64,000 nucleotides of DNA from Stenotrophomonas maltophilia (GCF_002138415.1 NZ_CP015612.1:1156001-1220000); one strand, 5' to 3'. Shown: positions 1 through 10,549, counted from the stretch's first letter. Notes: generated by a model from the sequence alone, not told the origin. Numbers and translations are program-made.

Positions 1-1200
1 CGTCCGGCAGGATCTTCAGCGGCTCGTGGCAGAACGCGGCGCTGAGCAGCGCCTGCGCCTGTGCCTGCGGCAGGCCGCGCGAGCGCAGGTAGAACAGCGC
101 GTTGGCATCGAGCTGGCCGACGGTCGCACCGTGCGCGGCCTTCACTTCATCGGCGTCGATCACCAGCGTGGGCTGGGTGTCGATCTCGGCATCGGCCGAC
201 AGCAGCAGGTTCTTGTTGGACAGGTTCGCGTCGGTGCCATCGGCGCCTTCGCGGATCTGGATGCCACCATGGAACACCACGCGGCTGCGGTTGGCGGCGA
301 CGCCACGCCACAGCAGTTCGCAGCTGGTATCGCGCGCGATGTGGTCGATGCCCAGGCGGGTTTCGATGTGGCGGCGGCCATTGCCAAGCAGCACGCCGTT
401 GGCGGTCAGTTGCGCATTGTCGCCTTCCAGGCGCACGTTCAGTTCATGGCGGCTGAGCGCTGCGCCCAGTTCCAGGTCGACGCGGTGGTACTGCGCGCCG
501 CGGGCCAGCACGGCGTCGGTGCGCAGGAAGCTGGTCTGGCGCGCGCTGCCGGCCTGCACGCGGGCATGCTTGAGCACGCCATCACGGGCGACGTGGGCAT
601 GCAGTACGGTGTTGTCCAAGTGGGCGGAGTCACCCACGCTGAAGCGGTGCTCGACCACGCCGAGGCTGGCGCCGGCACGCAGTTCGATCAGGTGGCGGTG
701 ATGCCAGGCCAGGTCGGTATCGCCGGCCACGCTGGCGAACACCAGCTGCAGCGGCACTTCGACCTGTACGCCTTCATCTACGCGCAGCACCACGCCTTCA
801 TCGGCCAGCGCGGCATTCAGGCGGGCGAAGATCTCCTCGCTGCGCTCGTAGCGGCGGCCAAGGAAACGCACGGCGTCTTCGCCGGAGGCCAGTGCGGCCG
901 ACAGCGGCTGCAGTTGCACGCCGTCCGGCAGCGCCTGCACGTCGCTCAGCGCGGCATCCAGGCGACCGTTGACGAACACCAGGCGCGGCGCCGGGATGTC
1001 GTCCAGCAGCGTGGCGTCCAGCGCCGGGCCCTGCAGCGGTGCCGCAGCGAACGCACGGCGTTCAAGCTGGCGCAGCGAGGTGTACTTCCAGGCTTCGTTG
1101 CGGGCGGCCGGCAGACCGTCGCGCAGGGCCGCATCCAGCACTTCGCGGCGCGCGTCGCTGCCGCAGAAGGCTTGGGCCATCGAATCAAGCAGGGCGCTCA

Positions 1201-1201
<1 letters not shown>
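1..1201 (-). CDS. sufD: SufD, Fe-S cluster assembly scaffold (C-terminal end cut by window edge)
   Basis: SufD partners SufB and the ATPase SufC in the cytosolic SufBC2D scaffold that builds iron-sulfur clusters. Translation from the ATG at 1201 gives an N-terminus containing NEAWKYTSLRQL, the hallmark of SufD N-termini, and the last visible codons read AQALLSAAFCHEPLKILPD, matching the conserved C-terminal helix of the family. About 400 codons are present, so only some 15-25 residues are missing beyond base 1. The start ATG shares one base with the stop of sufC (TGATG), which implies translational coupling. It is the last visible gene of the Rrf2 regulator-sufB-sufC-sufD operon; further suf genes (for example the SufS desulfurase) would be expected outside the window but cannot be seen. 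Confidence 0.93.
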
Positions 1202-1965
<764 letters not shown>

Positions 1966-1982
1966 GGTGGGGGTTTCCGTGG

Positions 1983-2000
1983 GGCGGGCCGCGGCCCGCC
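1983..2000 (-). other. GC-rich stem-loop between sufB and sufC
   Basis: The sequence GGCGGGCC-GC-GGCCCGCC is a perfect short hairpin in the only long gap of the suf operon. No T-run follows on the minus strand, so it is not a normal intrinsic terminator. It may stabilise the upstream sufB message or mark a processing point; this is inference. Confidence 0.4.
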
Positions 2001-2039
2001 GGTAAAGAGAATGCGTTTGCGAGGGGCAGGGGCGGGCGG

Positions 2040-3515
<1,476 letters not shown>

Positions 3516-3532
3516 GGGGGGCTGCCTACGGA

Positions 3533-3988
3533 TCAGGAGACGACGTCGACAGCGATGGTGCGGCGCTGTTCGTCATCGGCAAGGGGGAGAGGGGGCAGGA
3601 TCTGGGCGAGGGTGACATCGCGCAGGGCCTCGGAAACCACGTCGTTGATCAGCCGCCAGCTGCTGCGCGCGCCACACTTGGGCGCCATGCCGCACTGGTG
3701 GTGGTCGTGGCTGCATTCGGTCAGGGCCAGCGGCCCTTCCATCGCTTCGACCACTTCGAACAGCGAGATCTCGATGGCCGGGCGGGTCAGACGGTAGCCG
3801 CCACGGACGCCGCGCAGGCCTTCAACCAGGCCGGCCTGGGCCAGCGGCTTGAGCACCTTGCTGACGGTGGGCGGCTCCAGACCGGTGAATTCGGCCAGCT
3901 CGGTGGCACTGAGCACCTCGCCCGGACGGGCGGCGAGCACAGTCAGTACGACGGTGGCGTAATCGGTGAGTTTGGTGACGCGCAACAT
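3533..3988 (-). CDS. Rrf2-family regulator of the suf operon (IscR/SufR-like)
   Basis: A 151-residue winged-helix protein of the Rrf2 family. The N-terminus [15 protein letters not shown] and the wing region GVRGGYRL are family hallmarks. Three cysteines, Cys92, Cys99 and Cys105, occupy the place where IscR-type regulators bind an Fe-S cluster; spacing here is C-x6-C-x5-C. It is the first gene of the suf operon, so it probably senses cluster status and controls sufBCD, and itself, from the promoter at 4021-4049. An upstream ATG-like extension stays open to 4147, but only the start at 3988 gives the normal Rrf2 N-terminus and lies downstream of that promoter. Confidence 0.92.
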   Translation of the reverse strand: MLRVTKLTDYATVVLTVLAARPGEVLSATELAEFTGLEPPTVSKVLKPLAQAGLVEGLRGVRGGYRLTRPAIEISLFEVVEAMEGPLALTECSHDHHQCGMAPKCGARSSWRLINDVVSEALRDVTLAQILPPLPLADDEQRRTIAVDVVS

Positions 3989-4020
3989 GGGGATGCGAGT
4001 GGTTCTTAAAGCGGACTGAA

Positions 4021-4049
4021 ATTGTACGCTTTTATTCGCCGCCATCCAA
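4021..4049 (-). promoter_or_regulatory. Sigma-70-type promoter of the suf operon
   Basis: On the minus strand TTGGAT and TACAAT are separated by exactly 17 bases, and the -10 box lies 33 bases upstream of the regulator's ATG. This is a near-consensus housekeeping promoter in otherwise GC-rich DNA. An autoregulatory Rrf2 site would be expected to overlap it, but I do not recognise a specific motif. Confidence 0.7.
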
Positions 4050-4197
4050 CCCGGGCATTCAGCCGGCGCTGGGGCCGGGCCGGGAGGACACACCGGGGCC
4101 GTTGCCAGGGCGCAATGCTGCGCCAACGGGGTGATTTTCGCAATCACCCGGAATGGGCGAGAATCAACGTTCCTTTCGCTGCAGACCTCCCTTGCCG

Positions 4198-4665
4198 ATG
4201 CCCAAGAAGATCCAAGCCCGCAAGTCCGCCATCCACGGCAACGGTGTTTTTTCCGTGGCCCCGATCAAGCAGGGCGAGCGCGTGATCCAGTACAAGGGCC
4301 TGCTGCGCAGCCACGGCGACGTTGATGCCGATGACAGCGGCGACGTCGAAAGTGGCCATACCTTCCTGTTCACCCTCAACGACGACTGGGTGATCGATGC
4401 CAACTACAAGGGCAATGACGCGCGCTGGATCAACCACAGCTGCGATCCGAACTGCGAGGCAGTGATCGAGGAAGACGAGGACGGCGACAGCCGTGGCGAC
4501 AAGGTGTTCATCGAGGCACTGCGTGACATCAAGGCCGGCGAAGAGCTGACCTACAACTACGGCATCACCCTGGCCGAGCGCCACACCGCCAAGCTGAAGA
4601 AGATCTGGGAGTGCCGCTGCGGCTCGCCCAAGTGCACCGGCACCATGCTGCAGCCCAAGCGCTGA
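4198..4665 (+). CDS. SET-domain protein (putative lysine methyltransferase)
   Basis: A 155-residue, almost pure SET domain. Visible motifs are HGNGVF at 13-18 (SET-N), the NHSCDPNC block at about 79-86, ELTYNYG at 116-122 (the catalytic tyrosine region), and a C-terminal post-SET cysteine cluster WECRCGSPKCTGTM at 137-150 that would bind zinc together with the NHSC cysteine. Members use S-adenosylmethionine to methylate lysines; small stand-alone bacterial SET proteins occur in Xanthomonadaceae and chlamydiae, and their targets are mostly unknown. An upstream in-frame ATG at 4153 exists, but alignment with the domain start favours 4198. No clear ribosome binding site decides this. Confidence 0.9.
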   Translation: MPKKIQARKSAIHGNGVFSVAPIKQGERVIQYKGLLRSHGDVDADDSGDVESGHTFLFTLNDDWVIDANYKGNDARWINHSCDPNCEAVIEEDEDGDSRGDKVFIEALRDIKAGEELTYNYGITLAERHTAKLKKIWECRCGSPKCTGTMLQPKR

Positions 4666-4675
4666 TCCGCAGCGC

Positions 4676-4702
4676 GTAGTGCCGGCCGCTGGCCGGCACT
4701 AC
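4676..4702. repeat. SMAG-type GTAG palindrome
   Basis: GTAG followed by a perfect TGCCGGCC-GCT-GGCCGGCA stem and CTAC. It lies 10 bases after the SET gene stop. This matches the short GTAG-ended repeats described in Stenotrophomonas maltophilia. Confidence 0.9.
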
Positions 4703-4795
4703 GTGGAGGCTCTCCACCTTCCGTGCACGACAGGGTCACCGCCGCGCAAGGGCCGTTCTTCCACTCTGTGGGCTCCCCCCAACCGGAGTGCATCC

Positions 4796-5338
4796 ATGGC
4801 AGAGCGATTGAAGGGCAAGCAGATTGCCATCCTTGCCACCCACGGCTTCGAACAGTCCGAGCTGACCGAACCCAAGCGGTTGCTGGAAGCGGAAGGGGCG
4901 CGCGTCAGCGTGGTCTCGCCCGCAAAGGAAGCGACGATCAAGGGTTGGAAGGAGAAGAACTGGGGCGACGCCGTCGCAGTGGATATTCCGTTGGATGAGG
5001 CTGATCCTGCACGCTTCGATGCCGTGGTTCTACCCGGAGGGGTCATCAATCCGGACACGCTGCGCACCGATGATGCCGTACTGGCCTTCATCCGTTCAGT
5101 GAATGCAGCCGGCAAGCCTGTGGCGGCGATCTGTCATGGCCCGTGGCTGCTGATCAACAGCGGCCTGGCTGAGGGACGCGAGGTCACGTCCTGGCCGTCC
5201 CTGCAGCAGGATCTGTCCAACGCAGGTGGCAAATGGCGCGACACCGAGGTCGTGGTCGATGGCAACCTGATCACCAGCCGCAAGCCGGACGACATCCCAG
5301 CCTTCAGTGAGGCGGTGGTCAAAGCACTGGCCGCGTGA
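4796..5338 (+). CDS. DJ-1/PfpI family protein (type 1 glutamine amidotransferase-like)
   Basis: A 180-residue cytosolic protein of the PfpI/YhbO/DJ-1 group, whose members act as chaperone-like or deglycase-type stress proteins; their true activity is debated. The nucleophile elbow AICHGPW places the conserved Cys113-His114 pair, the upstream acidic site FEQSE is at 18-22, and LPGGVINPD near residue 80 is typical of the PfpI clade. The start ATG at 4796 has a CGGAG ribosome site 8 bases upstream. SMAG repeats flank the gene on both sides, and it appears monocistronic. Confidence 0.92.
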   Translation: MAERLKGKQIAILATHGFEQSELTEPKRLLEAEGARVSVVSPAKEATIKGWKEKNWGDAVAVDIPLDEADPARFDAVVLPGGVINPDTLRTDDAVLAFIRSVNAAGKPVAAICHGPWLLINSGLAEGREVTSWPSLQQDLSNAGGKWRDTEVVVDGNLITSRKPDDIPAFSEAVVKALAA

Positions 5339-5348
5339 TGTTCTGCCG

Positions 5349-5375
5349 ATAGTGCCGGCCAGCGGCCGGCACTAC
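5349..5375. repeat. SMAG-type palindrome between convergent genes
   Basis: The stem AGTGCCGGCC-AGC-GGCCGGCACT ends in CTAC, with a left ATAG instead of GTAG. It sits between the DJ-1 gene and the convergent DUF1439 gene, ending 2 bases before the latter's stop codon. Confidence 0.85.
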
Positions 5376-5377
5376 CT

Positions 5378-5974
5378 TCATTTGCCCAGCACGCCTGCCG
5401 GCACCAGGTTGCCCAGGTTCTGGTTGAAGGTGACCACCAGCTTGCCGTTCTTCACCTGTGCCGACTGTACCTGCAGGGCGCCGAGCAGGCCGGCCACGGC
5501 CGGGTCCAGCTTGTAGATCGGTTCGCGCTGGGCGTAGTCGCTCAGCCAGGCATTGAGCAGGCCGCGGGTGCGCGAATCGAGGCGACCGCCCTGGTTGGCC
5601 GGGGTGAAGTCATCCACGCTGGGCTGCTGCAGGTGGAAGCCCTGGGTCTGCGCGTCATAGCGCAGGCCGCTGCTGAGCTTCACCGTTCCCAGTTTGGCGG
5701 GGTTGCCGCCGGCGGTGGCCAAAGCAACATCCATGCCCAGGTTCAGCCGCTCGCCGGCCGGAAGGCTCAGCTGCGGATGGCTCATGGTCAGGGCGATCAG
5801 GCCGCCGAGGGCATCCTGGGTGCGAGGGAAACTGCCATCGAGGTACTGCTGCACGTCGCTGGCCCCCACCGACAGTTCGCGGCCGGAGATGGAAGGGGCG
5901 GCCTGGGCGCCGATCGCAGCAGCGATCAGCACGGTGGAGGCGGCGAGGCGGGTCATCAGGGAACGCAGGCGCAT
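5378..5974 (-). CDS. DUF1439 family exported protein
   Basis: A 198-residue protein with an N-terminal signal peptide (hydrophobic stretch about residues 8-22, cleavage likely after AQA at 23-25). The body contains FPRTQDALGGLIALTMSHP and PAGERLNLGMDV, which fit the DUF1439 family (YceB-like proteins), small lipid-binding-fold proteins of the periplasm or outer membrane inner face. There is no lipobox cysteine, so it should be periplasmic rather than a lipoprotein, unlike E. coli YceB. Function is not established. It may start at residue 1 (5974) or at the second Met seven codons in. Confidence 0.75.
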   Translation of the reverse strand: MRLRSLMTRLAASTVLIAAAIGAQAAPSISGRELSVGASDVQQYLDGSFPRTQDALGGLIALTMSHPQLSLPAGERLNLGMDVALATAGGNPAKLGTVKLSSGLRYDAQTQGFHLQQPSVDDFTPANQGGRLDSRTRGLLNAWLSDYAQREPIYKLDPAVAGLLGALQVQSAQVKNGKLVVTFNQNLGNLVPAGVLGK

Positions 5975-6055
5975 GGCGGTGACCGGTGGGTATGAATGGA
6001 CGAATCAAAGAGTAGCCATGCCGGCTGAATCGTGCGTGCATGCCGCTGCAACGGT

Positions 6056-6604
6056 TCAGTCCAGCGTTGGCCGCAGTTGCGCCGACTGGATCTGCCAGGC
6101 GCGACCATCACTACTGGGTTGCACGCGGTACCAGCCACCGAAGCGGAATGTGCCCTCAGCGGTCACCGCGCGGATCTGCACCGGAACCTCCAGCAGCTGC
6201 GGCGGCTGGTGACCGTCGCGCGCGATCGGCAGTTCACTGGTCAGGCGCAGGCTGCGCACGTCCGTGAGCTGGCGCAATGCGGCATCGTCGGCGCGTCGTG
6301 CATCGCTGGGCGGGAAGGTCCACGCGGCGTCGACGGCCTTGTGATCGCGATTGAGCAGGGCCATGACATAGGCATTGAGCATTCCCGCCGGCAGCTCGGC
6401 CTCGGCCGCGACGGCGGCAAACAGGGGGTCGACATCGATGGCCTGCACGGCCGGTGCATCGCCTTCTGCGGCGGTCCGCGCCTTGGTGTGGGCAGCCACC
6501 TCGGCCGTTGCTGACGGTGCGGCATCCGCTGGATCGGATTGCGATGGCGGCCGGGAACAGGCCAGCAGCACCAGTGGTGCGATCAGTATCAGGAACCTGC
6601 GCAT
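6056..6604 (-). CDS. Predicted lipoprotein of unknown function
   Basis: A 182-residue protein starting MRRFLILIAPLVLLACS, a textbook signal peptide with a lipobox (LLAC, Cys16). A low-complexity Ser/Pro/Ala linker follows, then a folded part with no motif I recognise. GGAGGAGG lies just upstream of the ATG at 6604 and fixes this start against the longer open frame to 6733. It stands alone between the DUF1439 and DUF3861 genes, all on the minus strand. Confidence 0.8.
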   Translation of the reverse strand: MRRFLILIAPLVLLACSRPPSQSDPADAAPSATAEVAAHTKARTAAEGDAPAVQAIDVDPLFAAVAAEAELPAGMLNAYVMALLNRDHKAVDAAWTFPPSDARRADDAALRQLTDVRSLRLTSELPIARDGHQPPQLLEVPVQIRAVTAEGTFRFGGWYRVQPSSDGRAWQIQSAQLRPTLD

Positions 6605-6659
6605 GTCTGCCTCCTCCCCGAGGCGAACGGAAGGAGGCAGTGTATCGGCTGTGCCGCGA

Positions 6660-6968
6660 TCAGCGGGAGGAGGGCAGCTGTTCCAGTGCATCCAGCGCCG
6701 GCAGCACCTGCGCGGCGATGGCGGCCAGGGCATGGCCTTCGGTTTCGGCGTGGCGCTGCACGATGTCGCGCAGCAGCTGGGTGGCGATCACCAGGGTGGC
6801 GCGCTCGTCGCCGCTGATGCCAGCGGTGCGCGGCGCCGCTTCCAGCAGGCGCATCAGGTCGCGGCTGGCGCGATGTTCCAGTTCGATGGTGCAGCGCCCG
6901 GTGCACTGCAGCCCGTCCTTTTCGATGGGGGTCACCGAGATCCGGTAGCGGGTGGAGGGGCTGGCCAT
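6660..6968 (-). CDS. DUF3861 family small protein
   Basis: A 102-residue acidic cytosolic protein. The N-terminus reads RYRISVTPIEKDG followed by LQCTGRCTIELEHRASRDLMRLLE, which I associate with DUF3861, a family of unknown function seen in many Proteobacteria. Two cysteines (C22 and C26) lie in a CTGRC motif. The gene is 55 bases upstream of the lipoprotein gene on the same strand, so cotranscription is possible. Confidence 0.7.
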   Translation of the reverse strand: MASPSTRYRISVTPIEKDGLQCTGRCTIELEHRASRDLMRLLEAAPRTAGISGDERATLVIATQLLRDIVQRHAETEGHALAAIAAQVLPALDALEQLPSSR

Positions 6969-7167
6969 GAGGGTGTGCTCGCCGTAGCTGTGGAGGATGT
7001 GCCCACCTTAGGCAAGGCGGTGCCCGGCGGCGATGGCCGGGGCTGCACGCAGTGTTCCACCCGGTACGTTCCGGTACCGCAGCAGATCGGGCGCAGCCAA
7101 TGCTGACGGGCCTGTACGGGCATTCCCGGAATTCCGGCAACGCTGTGTTGCGGACCGTGGTTGGGAC

Positions 7168-7198
7168 AAAAAAAACGGGACGGCCAGAGCCGTCCCGT
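7168..7198 (-). terminator. Intrinsic terminator of the HU-like gene
   Basis: On the minus strand a perfect 9-bp stem ACGGGACGG/CCGTCCCGT is followed by a run of eight Ts. It lies 24 bases past the HU-like stop codon. Confidence 0.9.
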
Positions 7199-7222
7199 CG
7201 GAATCCGCGTTGGGGCGCGCGC

Positions 7223-7621
7223 TTACAGCGCGGCGTCCTTCAGCTTCTTCAGCGGACGCACCTTCAGCTTGGTGGTGGCCGGCTTGGCAGCGAACCACTG
7301 CTCTTCCTTGGTGAACGGGTTGATGCCCTTGCGCTTCGGCTTGGCCGGCACATTGACGGTGGTGATCTTCAGCAGGCCCGGCAGGGTGAACGAGCCAGCG
7401 CCCTTCTTGTGCACCGAGGAGGCGACGGCGCTTTCCAGCGAGGCCAGCACAGCGCGGACGTCCTTGGCGATGACGCCGGAGGCTTCAGCGATGTGTGCAA
7501 CCAGGCCGGACTTGGTCAGCACTTCCTTGATCGGCTTCGGAGCGGCCGGCTTGGCGGCTGCCTTCGTCGCGACTTTCTTCACTGCCTTCTTCGGGGCAGC
7601 CTTCTTAGCGGTCTTTGCCAT
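7223..7621 (-). CDS. HU-family DNA-binding protein with lysine-rich N-terminal tail
   Basis: A 132-residue nucleoid protein. Residues 1-30 are a Lys/Ala/Pro-rich tail (KKAAPKKAVKKVATKAAAKP), resembling eukaryotic H1 tails and found on some HU proteins of Xanthomonadaceae. The HU fold follows (KSGLVAHIAEASGVIAKDV, the FTLPGLLKI beta-arm base, and GINPFTKEE). The DNA-binding arm proline region reads INPFTKE, close to but not identical with the canonical RNPxT of HU. The start at 7621 has AGGAAACC in front and a good promoter at 7682-7710. It is monocistronic with its own terminator. The tail would add sequence-independent DNA binding. Confidence 0.92.
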   Translation of the reverse strand: MAKTAKKAAPKKAVKKVATKAAAKPAAPKPIKEVLTKSGLVAHIAEASGVIAKDVRAVLASLESAVASSVHKKGAGSFTLPGLLKITTVNVPAKPKRKGINPFTKEEQWFAAKPATTKLKVRPLKKLKDAAL

Positions 7622-7993
7622 GGTTTCCTGTTCCGTGAACGGTTGGTTGTTTGGTCGGCGCCGAACCCCGTCGGCAAGCGCAATGTAGGGCAACTCTCGG
7701 GCGCCGCCAATAGCCCGAAGCGTGGAAAGTGCATGTTTTTTCATATCCAGGCCGATTCAGTACATGGCCGGTGGTGGGGGATGGGGGCGCGGAAGCCTGC
7801 GCGATGGCCGGCGCCGGCCCATCGGTGGAATGCGCGAAACCACTGAAAACAAGGGGGAAATGCGCGCCGGTCTGGCGAAGAAGTGACCAGTTGTCCGGTT
7901 TCCGGCGGACCTGCGGCGTGCGGCGGAGCGACGCAGGGCTAACGCCTCCCGTGCGAAGGTGACCGTTCATCACCGCCACGCAGGAGCAGCACA
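7622..7993. other. Intergenic region between HU-like gene and osmC-like gene
   Basis: This 372-base divergent spacer is the only gene-free stretch over 300 bases. It holds the HU promoter (7682-7710) and an AT-richer patch near 7733-7765. The half next to the OsmC gene must contain that gene's promoter, but I cannot pick one convincingly. No repeat or small ORF with a ribosome site is visible. Confidence 0.6.
7682..7710 (-). promoter_or_regulatory. Promoter of the HU-like gene
   Basis: On the minus strand TTGGCG and TACATT are separated by 17 bases, about 60 bases upstream of the ATG. Five of six -35 bases and five of six -10 bases are close to consensus. Confidence 0.55.
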
Positions 7994-8425
7994 ATGGGAA
8001 TCTCGCGACACGCCACCGCGCACTGGGAAGGCGATCTGAAGTCGGGCAAGGGGCAGTTGAGCACGCCGCAGAGTGGGCTGCTGGACAAGACCCGCTACGG
8101 CTTCAACAGCCGTTTCGGCGACGAAAAGGGCACCAATCCGGAAGAGCTGATCGCTGCGGCGCACGCCGGTTGTTTCACCATGGCGCTGTCGGCCAAGCTC
8201 GGCGAAGCCGGCTTTACCCCGACCTCGCTGGATACCGAAGCCAAGGTTGATCTGTCGCTGGAAGGCGGCCCACAGCTCTCGCAGATCAGGCTGAAGGTAA
8301 AGGCGGTGGTGCCGGGCATCGACGCGACGCAGTTCCGTGCGATTGCCGATGACGCCAAGCAGAACTGCCCGGTGTCCAAGGCGTTGAGCGCCGTGCCGAT
8401 CAGCCTGGAGGCCGAACTGGGCTGA
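7994..8425 (+). CDS. OsmC family peroxiredoxin
   Basis: A 143-residue OsmC-type thiol peroxidase that reduces organic hydroperoxides. The two redox cysteines are present: Cys60 in AAHAGCFTMAL and Cys125 in QNCPVSKAL, with NPEELIAAAHAGCF being the standard OsmC block. Length is normal. The ATG at 7994 is preceded by CAGGAGCAGC, a good ribosome site. It is likely monocistronic and stress-induced, as in other species, but no specific operator was recognised. Confidence 0.95.
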   Translation: MGISRHATAHWEGDLKSGKGQLSTPQSGLLDKTRYGFNSRFGDEKGTNPEELIAAAHAGCFTMALSAKLGEAGFTPTSLDTEAKVDLSLEGGPQLSQIRLKVKAVVPGIDATQFRAIADDAKQNCPVSKALSAVPISLEAELG

Positions 8426-8450
8426 GAAATCGCGGGCCGGGAGGGTCACG

Positions 8451-8474
8451 GTAGTGCCGGCCGCTGGCCGGCAA
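8451..8474. repeat. SMAG-type palindrome
   Basis: GTAGTGCCGGCC-GCT-GGCCGGCA between the convergent OsmC and PhzF genes; the right GTAG arm is replaced by AACC. Confidence 0.85.
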
Positions 8475-8608
8475 CCGCATGATGCCGAGGTCCAGGTGGT
8501 AGCCGGCCAGCGTTGTGGCGGCCTTCCTGGCCGCCACCCTCCGGGCCGTCGCGCGCGACGTTGGCAGCGGCTCCTGCCGCTGCCTCCGGCGCTACCCTCC
8601 AGCAGCAA

Positions 8609-9487
8609 TCACCAATCGATGGTGCCGGCAATCACGGTCTGCACCTGGCCGCCGGACCAGACCTCACCTTCTTCATCGACCCGCAGGGTCAGGCGCGCGT
8701 CATGGCCGACTTCGCGGCCCTGGCTGACTTCGAACGGTGCGCGGCCACGGGGCAGCGCATCGCGCAGGTCCAGCCATGCCGCCAGCACCGCGTTGGCGGC
8801 GCCGGAGGCGGCGTCCTCGAAGCGCCGGCCGTTGCCGACGAAGGCGCGCACGGCCAGATCGAATCCCTCGTTGCCGTCGCTGAACGCATAGGCGAACACG
8901 CCCATGCTGTCGGTGGACTCGGCCAGTGCGGCCACCGCATCCCAGTCCGGCTGCAGCGCGCGCAATGCGGCTTCATCGGCTACCTGCACCACCCACCAGC
9001 TGCGCCCGCCCTGCATGCGTGCCGGCGGCAGCGTGCCCAGCGGCCAGCCCTTCAGCGCGGCCCGCAGGCGAGGATCGCTGGCCTCTGTGGTCTCGGCCAG
9101 CTGCGCGCGCGGCGTGCGGATGGCGATGCGCTGCTGCGCACCCTCACCGCTGACGCGCAGCGGCAGGGCACCGGCAATGCCGTCCTGCACCAGCACACCA
9201 TCGACCGCTGCGGCCAGGCCGGCCCGCAGCACCGCATGCGCGGTGCCGACGCTGGGATGGCCTGCAAATGGAACCTCCTTCTGTGGGCTGAACATGCGCA
9301 GCCGGTAGCTGGCGCCTGCGACCTGCGGCGGGAACACGAAGGTGGTCTCGGGCAGGCGCGTCCAGCGCGCAATGGCCTGCATGCTGGCATCGTCCAGCCC
9401 CTCGGCATCGAGCACCACGGCCAGCGGATTGCCAGCGCCGGCGCGCGGGGAGAACACATCCAGCTGCAGGAAACGGCGTGCGGGCAT
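8609..9487 (-). CDS. PhzF family isomerase-like protein (copy 1)
   Basis: A 292-residue protein of the PhzF/diaminopimelate-epimerase fold. It carries the family N-terminus FLQLDVFSPRAGAGNPLAVVLD, the catalytic glutamate in RLPETTFVFPP near residue 48, FAGHPSVGTAHAVL near 85, and ASGAANAVLAAWL in the C-terminal half. Family members catalyse isomerisation or epimerisation without cofactors; true PhzF needs other phz genes, none of which are here, so the substrate is unknown. The start at 9487 has CTGGAG upstream. It is immediately downstream of a second, related PhzF gene on the same strand, separated by a SMAG pair. Confidence 0.9.
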   Translation of the reverse strand: MPARRFLQLDVFSPRAGAGNPLAVVLDAEGLDDASMQAIARWTRLPETTFVFPPQVAGASYRLRMFSPQKEVPFAGHPSVGTAHAVLRAGLAAAVDGVLVQDGIAGALPLRVSGEGAQQRIAIRTPRAQLAETTEASDPRLRAALKGWPLGTLPPARMQGGRSWWVVQVADEAALRALQPDWDAVAALAESTDSMGVFAYAFSDGNEGFDLAVRAFVGNGRRFEDAASGAANAVLAAWLDLRDALPRGRAPFEVSQGREVGHDARLTLRVDEEGEVWSGGQVQTVIAGTIDW

Positions 9488-9532
9488 CGGGGAAACTCCA
9501 GAATCAGGTAGCGCGCAGCTTAGCGCGCCGTT

Positions 9533-9602
9533 GTAGAGCCGAGCCGATGCTCGGCTGTGTTGGGGTGTGAGAAGAAGCAGCCGAGCGTGGGCTCGGCTCT
9601 AC
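9533..9602. repeat. Inverted SMAG pair overlapping a stop codon
   Basis: The left copy (9533-9556) starts GTAGAGCCGAGC and the right copy (9579-9602) ends GCTCGGCTCTAC, in opposite orientation about 22 bases apart. The GTAG end of the right copy supplies the TAG stop (9601-9599) of the upstream PhzF gene on the minus strand. Confidence 0.9.
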
Positions 9603-10474
9603 ATCCAGCTGATCTGGCCGTCGATCACCGGCTGCACCTGGCCGCCGATCCAGACCGTGCCCTGCGCATCGACCTCGACCTGCACGTGGCCATCGCGACC
9701 GACTTCGCGGCCCTGGCTGGCCACGTAGCGGCCCTCGCGGCCCGGCAGGGCATCGCGCTGCCGCAGCCAGGCGCCGATCAACGCATTGGCGCTGCCGGTC
9801 ACCGGATCCTCGGGCACGGCGGGCGCATCAGCGGGGCAGAAGGCGCGCACCACGCGGGCGTGGTCGTTGCTGGCTTCGTCGGCGAACACGGCCAGACCGG
9901 TAGCATCGGTGGCCAGGCTCCAGTCGCGCAGGGCCGCCATGTCTGGTGCCAGCCCGCGTACGGCGGCGGCGTCGCGCAGCGGCAGCAGCCACCAGCGCGC
10001 ACCGTTGCTCCACAGTTCGGGCACGTGCCCGCTGGCAGCCAGCGCCAGCAGCTCCTTCGGCGCGGCGTCCGCGCAGGTGTCCAGTTGCCGCGCCGCTGGG
10101 CTGGCCAGCTGGATCTGCAGTGCCTCGACCGGGCCGCTCACCCGTACCGGCAGCAACCCCGCCGCGCATTGCTGCAGCAGGGCACCGTCGCGCGGTTGCG
10201 CCAGGCCGCAGGTCACCGCCGCCCAGGCGGCGCCGACACTGGGGTGGCCGGCAAACGCCAGCTCGCGGGTCGGGGTGAAGATGCGGATGTGGTAGTCGGC
10301 GCCGGGCGCGCTGGGGCGCAGGAAGAACACCGTCTCGGACAGGTTCAGCCAGGCGGCCAGGGCCTGCATCTGGCGGCTGGAGAGCCCGTCGGCGTCCAGG
10401 ATGACGCCCAGTGGGTTGCCGGTGCCGGGGCGGGGGGCGAAGACATCGAGCTGCAGGTAACGGAGGACGGCCAT
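9599..10474 (-). CDS. PhzF family isomerase-like protein (copy 2)
   Basis: A 291-residue paralogue of the neighbouring PhzF gene, with LQLDVFAPRPGTGNPLGVILD, the catalytic glutamate in NLSETVFFLRP, FAGHPSVGAAWAAV and PVTGSANALIGAWL. The two copies share the fold blocks but are clearly diverged, so the duplication is old or the copies came separately. The stop codon is contributed by a SMAG repeat, and the last residues (QISWM) may therefore be slightly altered compared with the ancestor. It is divergent from lysAC, 75 bases away. Function unknown beyond the family. Confidence 0.9.
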   Translation of the reverse strand: MAVLRYLQLDVFAPRPGTGNPLGVILDADGLSSRQMQALAAWLNLSETVFFLRPSAPGADYHIRIFTPTRELAFAGHPSVGAAWAAVTCGLAQPRDGALLQQCAAGLLPVRVSGPVEALQIQLASPAARQLDTCADAAPKELLALAASGHVPELWSNGARWWLLPLRDAAAVRGLAPDMAALRDWSLATDATGLAVFADEASNDHARVVRAFCPADAPAVPEDPVTGSANALIGAWLRQRDALPGREGRYVASQGREVGRDGHVQVEVDAQGTVWIGGQVQPVIDGQISWM

Positions 10475-10549
10475 CTACGGGGATATTGCGCTTAGAATCA
10501 AAGGTTCCGCCCCCGAGGGCGGCTTCCCCACATTCTACATAGCCAATCC

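Noticed and set aside
4676..4702. SMAG repeats read as CRISPR repeats or as a transposon end.
   Set aside because: They are single palindromes or inverted pairs without regular spacers, and no transposase or cas gene is in the window.
8609..10474. Phenazine biosynthesis locus because of the PhzF names.
   Set aside because: No other phenazine gene is near, and PhzF-fold proteins are common outside that pathway.
10475..10549. Lysine riboswitch in the lysAC leader.
   Set aside because: The leader is under 80 bases and contains only one small GC hairpin, far shorter than the lysine aptamer.
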